DNA of 6,132 nt from Candidatus Nitrosopumilus sp. (lineage in GTDB: Archaea; Thermoproteota; Nitrososphaeria; Nitrososphaerales; Nitrosopumilaceae): the NCBI GenBank assembly GCA_029880665.1, contig JAOUNZ010000064.1, forward strand, positions 1 through 6,132, read 5' to 3'. Positions 1 through 5,510 of the stretch are shown here, piece after piece. The notes below the pieces were generated by a model. That model did no database searches. It was not told the DNA's origin and saw only the letters and a program-made list of their open reading frames with translations. Made by a program: the position numbers and the translations under genes. How positions within the stretch are numbered: position 1 is the stretch's first letter; each line of letters starts with the position of its first letter.

Positions 1-37
1 AATCCAATTTTCCATATACAAACTTTGCATCAAACAT
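1..37 (-). CDS. Possible 5' end of a divergent gene, cut by the window edge
   Basis: On the minus strand an ATG at 37-35 opens a frame that runs off the left edge and reads MFDAKFVYGKLD. The frame is also open upstream of this ATG (KNISDSQF just before it), so the true start could lie further right. The residue mix looks protein-like, but twelve codons are too few to identify a family. If real, its start would lie only 26 bp from the start of the plus-strand peptidase, so both would share a very short divergent promoter. There is no Shine-Dalgarno sequence in front of the ATG. A chance open frame in AT-rich DNA is a serious alternative. Confidence 0.25.
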   Translation of the reverse strand, partial: MFDAKFVYGKLD

Positions 38-40
38 AAA
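34..40 (+). promoter_or_regulatory. Weak TATA-like box upstream of the M24 peptidase gene
   Basis: The A/T-rich stretch acataaa lies 24 to 30 bases before the ATG at 64. That is where an archaeal TATA box would sit if the transcript were leaderless. No Shine-Dalgarno sequence precedes the ATG, which fits leaderless translation. The match to a consensus box is poor and the whole 63-bp region is AT-rich, so this is only a candidate. Confidence 0.2.
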
Positions 41-63
41 TTGAGAATCAGAAATATTTTTGT

Positions 64-1128
64 ATGAAACAAAGAAGGAAAAATCTTCTAAAATTTGCTC
101 AAAAACTTAATTGTGATACTTTGGTCATATTTGAGCCTGAAAACCTGTTTTACTTGACTGGGTTTTGGGGCGAAGCGATAGGGTTACTTGAAAAAAATGA
201 AAAAATGACTATTTTTGCGCCTGAACTTGAAGTAGGTAGAGCAAAAGAAGAATCTGAAGATTGTAATGTAATTACTGCAGAACGTGGAACAGGTTTACTT
301 TCCTCTTTGATTGAAAAAATAAAACAAAAGCAGGTTTGTACTGATTGTCAGAACTACTCCACCATGATGATATTAAAGAAACATGTTCCAAAGTTAATAT
401 CTAATACGGAACCATTCTACAATTCACGGATAATTAAAGATGAAAAAGAAATTCTAATACTCAAAAAGGCATCAAAAATCATAGATGAAATGTTTGAGCT
501 TTGTTCCGAAAAAATGAAAGTGGGTCAGAAAGAATCAGAATTACAAACAATTTTGATGACATACGCAATGAAACAAGAAATGTTTGATACCGGATACAAA
601 TCTACCCTTAATCCTTTGATAATTGCTGGAGGCCCTAATGGTGCTCTTCCCCATGCTCAAGTTACTCAAAGAAAATTTAAAAAAGGCGATCTTGTTGTAA
701 CTGATCTTACATTAAGATACAAAGGATATGTCTCAGATGCAACTAGAACATTTGCTATTGGAAAAATTTCATCTCAAGCAAAAGAGGCATATGATATAGT
801 TGAAGAATCTCAAAGCATAGGTCTAAAAACCGTCAAACCAAATATAGATTGTAAAGAAATAGATTTTGCGTGCAGAAAATACATTGAAGAAAGAAATTAT
901 GGTAAATACTTTATACATTCAACTGGCCATGGAATCGGATTAGAGGTACATGAACTTCCAACTATTTCTTACAAAAGTGAGACAAAATTAAAAGAAAATA
1001 TGGCGATTACAGTCGAACCTGGAATATACATTGAAAATCAATTTGGAATTAGAATAGAAGATTCGCTAATTGTAAAAGAAAGACCAATTATAATGCACAA
1101 ATTTACTAAAAATCTAGTCACAATTTGA
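64..1128 (+). CDS. M24 family metallopeptidase (Xaa-Pro dipeptidase / aminopeptidase type)
   Basis: This is a cytosolic metal-dependent peptidase of the creatinase/prolidase (pita-bread) fold, expected to cleave Xaa-Pro bonds during peptide turnover. Residues 1-120 form the creatinase-like N-terminal domain, containing YLTGF at 30-34. Residues 125-350 form the M24 catalytic domain. The complete set of metal ligands is visible: D214 and D225 (TDLTLRYKGYVSDATRTF), H289 (STGHGIGLEVHE), E318 (TVEPGIY) and E332 (GIRIEDS). The active-site histidines H197 and H296 are also present, so an active enzyme is likely. At 354 residues it matches archaeal prolidases of about 350. The ATG at 64 is the first start after an in-frame TAA at 37-39. 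No signal peptide is seen. The gene faces the CoA block and ends 2 bp from its last gene. Dipeptidase and aminopeptidase activity cannot be told apart from sequence alone. Confidence 0.93.
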   Translation: MKQRRKNLLKFAQKLNCDTLVIFEPENLFYLTGFWGEAIGLLEKNEKMTIFAPELEVGRAKEESEDCNVITAERGTGLLSSLIEKIKQKQVCTDCQNYSTMMILKKHVPKLISNTEPFYNSRIIKDEKEILILKKASKIIDEMFELCSEKMKVGQKESELQTILMTYAMKQEMFDTGYKSTLNPLIIAGGPNGALPHAQVTQRKFKKGDLVVTDLTLRYKGYVSDATRTFAIGKISSQAKEAYDIVEESQSIGLKTVKPNIDCKEIDFACRKYIEERNYGKYFIHSTGHGIGLEVHELPTISYKSETKLKENMAITVEPGIYIENQFGIRIEDSLIVKERPIIMHKFTKNLVTI

Positions 1129-1130
1129 GC

Positions 1131-1613
1131 CTAATCATAAAAATTTACTAAATCAATAATGTGTTTTGATTCTGGGTTATTCGAAGTGATTTTTTTAGAA
1201 TTCACGTTTACATTCCAGTCATAATTAATTTCTTCTTTGTGTGATTGAAAATTCAAAATAATTTGATATTCATCTGAATCTTTTTTTAATATGTCTAATC
1301 CAATTTTGGTTTTTTTGTCCTCAAAAATTTTCTCATCTGGATACTCTTCTTTGATTTTATTTTCAATTGCTTTTAATACTGTCAACCCTGTTTCGTTTGG
1401 ACCATTGTATTTCATTAAAATATCCACAATTTGTTGGTCTTCAGATCCAAGTTCTGGCATGCTATTTTCTAAATTCTTTTCTGTTAGTGTTCCATACGCT
1501 GTAATCGCAACTAACGTAATGGCTGCAAGGTAAAATGGTGCTCTTTTTCGCAGAAATGCTTTAAAATCTGATTTCTTCGGTTTTTCTTCTTTTTTCTTTT
1601 TATCTTTACTCAT
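1131..1613 (-). CDS. Hypothetical single-pass membrane protein with a lysine-rich N-terminus
   Basis: I do not recognise this 160-residue protein. Residues 1-24 are very basic (MSKDKKKKEEKPKKSDF, then LRKR) and should stay in the cytoplasm. Residues 26-43 form one hydrophobic helix (PFYLAAITLVAITAYGTL). Residues 44-160 are polar and probably face outside. The outer part reads as a helical segment around 60-92 (DQQIVDILMKY, TVLKAIENKIKEEYP) followed by likely strands (YQIILNF, YDWNVNVNSKKITS). This helix-then-strands order, with a W-x-V-x-V strand, loosely recalls PepSY-like domains, but that is only an impression. There is no cleavage site, cysteine or catalytic motif. It starts at ATG 1613, 18 bp after the methyltransferase stop, without a well-placed Shine-Dalgarno sequence (AAGGA lies rather far upstream). 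As last gene of the minus-strand block it is probably co-transcribed, but nothing links it to CoA synthesis. Confidence 0.82.
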   Translation of the reverse strand: MSKDKKKKEEKPKKSDFKAFLRKRAPFYLAAITLVAITAYGTLTEKNLENSMPELGSEDQQIVDILMKYNGPNETGLTVLKAIENKIKEEYPDEKIFEDKKTKIGLDILKKDSDEYQIILNFQSHKEEINYDWNVNVNSKKITSNNPESKHIIDLVNFYD

Positions 1614-1631
1614 TTCTCTTTTCCTTAGACT

Positions 1632-2468
1632 CTAGTATTTAGCTGTTGAAATTAAAACTTGCCAAGGGAATAGAATTTGACCATTTTTCTTTGTATATTT
1701 AGCTGTTTTCTCTTTAACTGACAATTTCAATTCGTTTCGTTTTGAATATTCTAAAGCATTTAGTTTCTCTTTTAGTGGTTTTGGGATGTATTTGATATAA
1801 TTTTTCCAATAGTCCTCAAACATTCCGGGATTGTATTGGAAAAGAAACTCTTTTACTGTAATATCTGAAAATCCTGCCTTGGAAATTTCGGATCTTAATG
1901 CAGATTTTGTTCCAAATCTGTCTAGATCTGGTGAGTTTGGAGGAACATAATCTGGAATGTATTCAGTAACTGAATCTAAAATACTGTCAAAAAATGGAAC
2001 ATTGTTTCCATGAACTGATATCCCGATTTTACCCGATTCTTTGAGGCTGTTTCTCATATTTTTTAGCGCTTTTTGGGCATTTGGAAAGAAAAATAATGCA
2101 TATTGACAAGTTACAACATCAAATTTTTTAGAAAAACTAAATTTTTCTGCATCAATATTTACGAAGTCTAAATTTGATTTTTTACCATTCCATTTTTTTG
2201 CAATTTTGATTGCAGTTATTGAAGTATCTATCCCCACGACATATCCTGAATTTTGAAGTCTCTTTTGAATTTCTTTTGTTACAGCACCTGTACCGCATGC
2301 AAGATCTAATACGAAATCTCCTTTATTGATGCCTACTAATTCTATTAATTTTTTTGAACTTTGAAATGGTCCTTTACTGATACTTGCCCATCTCTTATGA
2401 TAGCGAGGAGCAACTTCATTCCAAATTTTCATATTGCTTTGTTTGTATTCAGAATGAATCAATTTCAT
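1632..2468 (-). CDS. Class I SAM-dependent methyltransferase (UbiE/Methyltransf_11-like)
   Basis: This 278-residue protein is a soluble Rossmann-fold methyltransferase of unknown substrate. Motif I, the SAM-binding loop, is VLDLACGTGAV at 53-63. The acidic residue ending strand 2, which should hold the SAM ribose, is D81 in VVGIDTS. D106 in NIDAEKF is the usual adenine-side acid. FDVVTCQYALFFFPN at 116-130 is the motif II/post-II region, and ESGKIGISVHG at 144-154 is the following strand. The C-terminal half (about 155-278) is a lid or substrate domain ending in ILFPWQVLISTAKY. The N-terminal WNEVAPRYHKRW resembles UbiE/COQ5 relatives, but quinone or any other substrate specificity cannot be assigned. 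The start is taken as ATG 2468. Met13 at 2432, directly before IWNEVAPRYH, is a credible alternative, and neither has a clear Shine-Dalgarno sequence. It follows coaBC by 27 bp, so it is probably in the same transcript. Confidence 0.88.
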   Translation of the reverse strand: MKLIHSEYKQSNMKIWNEVAPRYHKRWASISKGPFQSSKKLIELVGINKGDFVLDLACGTGAVTKEIQKRLQNSGYVVGIDTSITAIKIAKKWNGKKSNLDFVNIDAEKFSFSKKFDVVTCQYALFFFPNAQKALKNMRNSLKESGKIGISVHGNNVPFFDSILDSVTEYIPDYVPPNSPDLDRFGTKSALRSEISKAGFSDITVKEFLFQYNPGMFEDYWKNYIKYIPKPLKEKLNALEYSKRNELKLSVKEKTAKYTKKNGQILFPWQVLISTAKY

Positions 2469-2495
2469 TTGTAAAGCCTTGAACTGTTAGGTATT

Positions 2496-2663
2496 TTATA
2501 TAATCTCTTGAAGATTATCTTTTAGTATCTTACCTGTCTCATGATAATATCTATGTTCAATTATTTCTAATTTCCTTTTTAATCTACTGTTATTTGATTT
2601 TTCTAATTCTCTTTTGGTTTCTTTATAACTAGCAATTAATTTTTGCAGTTCTGATTTTTTCAT
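2496..2663 (-). other. Extra C-terminal charged helical tail of CoaBC, possibly a fused small ORF
   Basis: Residues 421-475 of the coaBC product lie beyond the normal end of the CoaB domain, which by comparison with archaeal Dfp should finish near residue 418. The tail starts at an internal in-frame ATG (2663) and reads as two highly charged helices: MKKSELQKLIASYKETKREL, then RLKRKLEIIEHRYYHETGK. It has no cysteine and no known catalytic motif. It could be a true extension for oligomer or partner contacts, or a once separate small gene fused by loss of the coaBC stop. No Shine-Dalgarno sequence precedes the internal ATG, so separate translation is not well supported. Confidence 0.55.
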
Positions 2664-3923
2664 TTTTATGTTTAATTCTATCTGTTTTCTGATAAATTTG
2701 GCAATTTTTTGTTTTTTCATCCAATTTGACGAAACTATTTTTTTGGAATTTACAATAATCACTTGATTGTTTTGTGGATTTTTTTTGTATCTTGATGAAC
2801 CAATATCATTGGCTACTATCATGTCAGATAATGAATCTTTTATTTTTTTTTGTGCTGATTTGATTAATTCATTTTTTGAAATATTCGCTTCTGCCTTAAA
2901 ACCAACCAGAAATACATTTTTTTGATATTTTTTGATTTGATCTATGATTTTTGGTGATTTTCTGAGGCTGATTTTTAGTTGTGTTTTTGAACTTTTGATC
3001 TTGTTCTTGCTTGCTAAAACTGGGATATAGTCAGCTATTGCTGCTGCCATGATAACAATATCAAACTTTTTCTTTAATTCTGTTTTGATTATGTCGTGCA
3101 TCTCTTTACCTGATTCAACATTGATTACTCTTGCCCCCTTAGGTGGTTTTTCTTCTCCGGGACCGTAGACAAAAGTCACTTTAGCTCCTGCAGAAACCAA
3201 TTCTGATGCTAAAAGCACTCCAGTTTTTCCTGAGCTAAGATTTGTAATTACTCTTACAGGATCAATATGTTCAATTGTTGGACCAGCAGCCATCAATACC
3301 TTCTTATTTTTTAACACTGAAGAAAACCCGAATTTTGATAGAACATATTCTAAAACATCTTCAGGTTCTGAAGCTTTCGCTTTACCCTCGATCATCTTGG
3401 GAGACAGAAATTCAATCTTGTTTTTCAAATAGTCTATGTTTTTTTTAACTGCCACATTGTCATACATTGATGCATGCATGGCAAGACACATCAATATTGG
3501 AATTTTTGATCCAAATCCTACGGTAAGTACAGTTGAGATTGGAGTATCATCAATGCCATTTGCTAATTTTCCTAGTGTGTTTGCCGTGGCAGGATACACT
3601 ATAATAAGATCTGATTGATTATAGTCTGCTAATCTAATATGTTCTAATTCTCCTGTCAGTTTTGTTATTACTTCATTACCTGTGGCCCATTTGAAATATT
3701 CAGGCTGTACTAGTTTTGTAACCGCATTGCTTGTTACACACGTTACATCCGCACCATGCCTCATAAGTAATCTCGCTAATTCAATCGCTTTGTACGCTGC
3801 AACGCTTCCTGCAACACAAAGCACAATTTTTTTCCCCGATAATTCCATTCCGTGCGAACTGACAATATCCAAGGATGGATGATCTTTTTGCTCTACCTTT
3901 TTTTTATCTGCCAATCTGCTCAC
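2496..3923 (-). CDS. coaBC: Bifunctional phosphopantothenoylcysteine decarboxylase / phosphopantothenate-cysteine ligase (CoaBC, Dfp), with C-terminal extension
   Basis: CoaBC joins cysteine to 4'-phosphopantothenate (CoaB) and then decarboxylates the product with FMN (CoaC), giving 4'-phosphopantetheine. The CoaC flavoprotein domain spans about residues 28-200: AGSVAAYKA (38-46), catalytic H95 in LEHIRLAD, PATANT (111-116) and AMHASM (148-153). EGKAK (179-183) stands where bacterial enzymes carry the flap cysteine, which fits the archaeal type. The CoaB domain spans about 207-417: AAGPTIE (212-218), N228 in NLSSG, the K308/K310 pair in NKIK, GFKAE (341-345) and ANDI (371-374). The protein is 475 residues against roughly 400 for the family. 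The surplus is an N-terminal leader of about 30 residues and a charged helical tail after about residue 418. The start is GTG at 3923, overlapping the panB end by 20 bp. The only ATG before the core (Met26, 3848) would drop the HPSLDIV segment, which I recall as conserved in archaeal homologues. No strong Shine-Dalgarno sequence is seen. Confidence 0.95.
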   Translation of the reverse strand: MSRLADKKKVEQKDHPSLDIVSSHGMELSGKKIVLCVAGSVAAYKAIELARLLMRHGADVTCVTSNAVTKLVQPEYFKWATGNEVITKLTGELEHIRLADYNQSDLIIVYPATANTLGKLANGIDDTPISTVLTVGFGSKIPILMCLAMHASMYDNVAVKKNIDYLKNKIEFLSPKMIEGKAKASEPEDVLEYVLSKFGFSSVLKNKKVLMAAGPTIEHIDPVRVITNLSSGKTGVLLASELVSAGAKVTFVYGPGEEKPPKGARVINVESGKEMHDIIKTELKKKFDIVIMAAAIADYIPVLASKNKIKSSKTQLKISLRKSPKIIDQIKKYQKNVFLVGFKAEANISKNELIKSAQKKIKDSLSDMIVANDIGSSRYKKNPQNNQVIIVNSKKIVSSNWMKKQKIAKFIRKQIELNIKMKKSELQKLIASYKETKRELEKSNNSRLKRKLEIIEHRYYHETGKILKDNLQEII

Positions 3924-4743
3924 GTAGTCTCTTTAACTCTTCACCATCCATTGAGAACCAGTTTTCTTGTGCTGGAAACATGCCTGATTCGACATCTTTC
4001 TTATAATTTTCAAGCGAATTTACTATGTCCTCAGATAGATTCATGTATCTTTTTGCAAATTTTGGCTTTATCTTGTCATACATTCCTAACAGATCTTGTA
4101 TTACCAACACTTGGCCGTCACAGCCTACGCCTGACCCAATCCCGATAGTTGGTATGCTGATTGTCTCAGAGATTATTTCAGCTACCTCGTGACTTACCAT
4201 CTCTAATGCAATGCTAAACACACCTGCATCCTCAAGCTCTTTTGCATCGTCAATTAACCTGATTGCCGAATCTTTTGTTTTTCCTTGCACCTTATATCCT
4301 TCTGAAAGCATTGTTGTCTGAGGCTGTAATCCTATATGTCCCATCACCGGTATTCCCACATCAACAATTTCACTAATTGTTTCGGCCATGACCGAACCTC
4401 CTTCCAACTTCACTGCATCAGCACCAGCTTTGATTAATCTACCAGAGTTATTTATTGCGTCTTCAATACTTGCTTGATATGACATGAATGGCAAATCCGA
4501 TACCAGTAAAGAATTTTTCCTTGCTCTACTCACTGCCTCTGTAAACATGCACATCTGATCCATTGTTACTGGAATCGTATTTTCGTATCCTAGCATGACC
4601 ATTCCGGCACTATCACCTACTAGCAACACATCGATTCCTGCTCTGTCACATAGAGATGCCAGTGTGTAATCATAACTTGTAATTACTGAGATCTTCTTCT
4701 TGTCTTTTTTCATAGTTAGAATGTCTTGGACTGTTTTATGCAA
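3904..4743 (-). CDS. panB: 3-methyl-2-oxobutanoate hydroxymethyltransferase (ketopantoate hydroxymethyltransferase, PanB)
   Basis: PanB transfers a hydroxymethyl group from 5,10-methylene-tetrahydrofolate (or the archaeal folate analogue) to 2-oxoisovalerate, giving ketopantoate, the first committed step to pantoate. It is a (beta/alpha)8 barrel of 279 residues, close to bacterial PanB. Visible motifs are ITSYDY (21-26), LVGDSAGM with the metal ligand D44 (41-48), SDLPFMSY with D83 (82-89), VKLEGG with K112 and E114 (111-116), GHIGLQPQ (135-142), catalytic E181 in ALEMVSHE, PTIGIGSG (198-205), DGQVLVIQDLLG (209-220) and PKFAKRY (227-233). Two positions depart from the usual pattern: serine 184 replaces the proline of E-x-V-P, and GSG replaces GAG. 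The start is TTG at 4743: the preceding Shine-Dalgarno sequence (4750-4756) fits it, and residues 2-12 align with the normal PanB N-terminus, which the next ATG (Met11, 4713) would remove. It overlaps the PPS gene by 8 bp and coaBC by 20 bp. Confidence 0.96.
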   Translation of the reverse strand: MHKTVQDILTMKKDKKKISVITSYDYTLASLCDRAGIDVLLVGDSAGMVMLGYENTIPVTMDQMCMFTEAVSRARKNSLLVSDLPFMSYQASIEDAINNSGRLIKAGADAVKLEGGSVMAETISEIVDVGIPVMGHIGLQPQTTMLSEGYKVQGKTKDSAIRLIDDAKELEDAGVFSIALEMVSHEVAEIISETISIPTIGIGSGVGCDGQVLVIQDLLGMYDKIKPKFAKRYMNLSEDIVNSLENYKKDVESGMFPAQENWFSMDGEELKRLREQIGR

Positions 4744-5500
4744 TTTTAGATCTCCTTGTCAAATTATCCCTAATTTGATTTACACTTTCTCTGAGATTTT
4801 TTTTATTGTCAAAATCGGCAATAATCTTGTAAAGACTTTTTTTATTGTTTTTTGACATTTTTTTGCATTCTTCAACAAGTAAATCGACTGATCTGGTTAC
4901 ATTATCCACAATTGTAATGTTTGCAGTCTGTGATGTTCTTGACAGGGGATTTAGATCAAACGTGATCACTGTCTTTCCGGCTTTTCTTAACGCCGTCGTT
5001 CTATCCCCATCTTCTAATGGCACTACTACAACATCAGCGACAAAAATCCCATTCTTGTCCACAATTCTTCTTGCAGAATCAATACCAGACAGTTTTGTTG
5101 ATGAGCCAATCTTTGAGCCCAGAACTTCTGATGCGCCATTTTTTTTAAGGGTCTTGACAATTGCCTGCTTTCGATTCTCATTAGTATAGAAAAGATTCAC
5201 CTCGATTTTTCCCTTGATCTGCTTTGATAATTTCACAATTTGTTTAGGACACAATGCAGCAATATTGCCATTGACTGAAATTACGGGCATTTCAGCCAAT
5301 AGAAGTTGTGCAGCTGCAGCCTTGATTGCACGCATTGCCGCCTTTCCTGTCTTTTCGCCTAAAAGATAATCGAAAGCCTCCCCCCTACCTTGTGCCAAAA
5401 GCCCTTCTTTTGCAACTAATCCGTTATCAAACCCATTCACTAGTTTTTCACGAATTAAAAGTGATTTTGCTCTTGGATGTGATTTAGGAATTATTTGCAT
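4736..5500 (-). CDS. 4-phosphopantoate--beta-alanine ligase (archaeal phosphopantothenate synthetase, PPS)
   Basis: PPS condenses 4-phosphopantoate with beta-alanine, using ATP, to form 4'-phosphopantothenate. Together with pantoate kinase it replaces bacterial PanC and CoaA in most archaea. The 254-residue protein matches the archaeal family (COG1701, formerly DUF137) along its whole length: IPKSHPRA (4-11), GRGEAFDYLLGE (38-49), PVISVNGNIAAL (72-83), VNLFYTNENR (101-110), VPLEDGDRTTAL (160-171), DLNPLSRT (182-189) and TIVDNVTR (196-203). Residues 211-254 form a basic helical tail (KKMSKNNKKSLYK, then RDNLTRRSKIA). The ATG at 5500 places the IPKSHPR motif at the expected N-terminus. It lies 10 bp after the pantoate kinase stop and has no clear Shine-Dalgarno sequence, so translation may depend on coupling to the upstream gene. 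Its last codons carry the ribosome-binding site of panB. The family assignment is secure. Confidence 0.95.
   Translation of the reverse strand: MQIIPKSHPRAKSLLIREKLVNGFDNGLVAKEGLLAQGRGEAFDYLLGEKTGKAAMRAIKAAAAQLLLAEMPVISVNGNIAALCPKQIVKLSKQIKGKIEVNLFYTNENRKQAIVKTLKKNGASEVLGSKIGSSTKLSGIDSARRIVDKNGIFVADVVVVPLEDGDRTTALRKAGKTVITFDLNPLSRTSQTANITIVDNVTRSVDLLVEECKKMSKNNKKSLYKIIADFDNKKNLRESVNQIRDNLTRRSKIA
4750..4756 (-). promoter_or_regulatory. Shine-Dalgarno site that fixes the TTG start of panB
   Basis: The minus strand reads AGGAGAT, then CTAAAA, then TTG. A strong Shine-Dalgarno match thus stands 6 bases before the TTG at 4743. It lies within the last codons of the PPS gene. The panB frame is closed by a TGA only a few codons upstream (4761-4759), with no ATG between, so the TTG is the best start. 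It is the clearest ribosome-binding site in the window. Confidence 0.75.
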
Positions 5501-5510
5501 GATATTTCGA

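Noticed and set aside
1291..1533. Plus-strand open frame opposite the membrane protein gene
   Set aside because: It is antisense to a better-supported gene, its product is hydrophobic low-complexity sequence typical of reverse translation, and it has no ribosome-binding site.
2843..2851. Run of nine T on the plus strand, considered as a terminator or slippage site
   Set aside because: It encodes consecutive lysines in the middle of CoaBC and the frame stays open on both sides, so neither role is supported.
3471..3481. Palindrome-like ATGCATGCAT
   Set aside because: It falls in the codons for the conserved AMHASM motif of CoaC, and coding constraint explains it.
3436..4148. Several plus-strand open frames opposite coaBC and panB
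   Set aside because: They lie antisense to two genes with full sets of conserved catalytic motifs and have no family resemblance of their own.
4845..5189. Plus-strand open frame opposite the PPS gene
   Set aside because: It is antisense to a strongly conserved enzyme gene and shows no domain or start signal.
5300..5345. Repeat-like CAGCTGCAGC stretch
   Set aside because: It encodes the alanine-rich helix of PPS (AAAAQLL) and is not a true repeat array.
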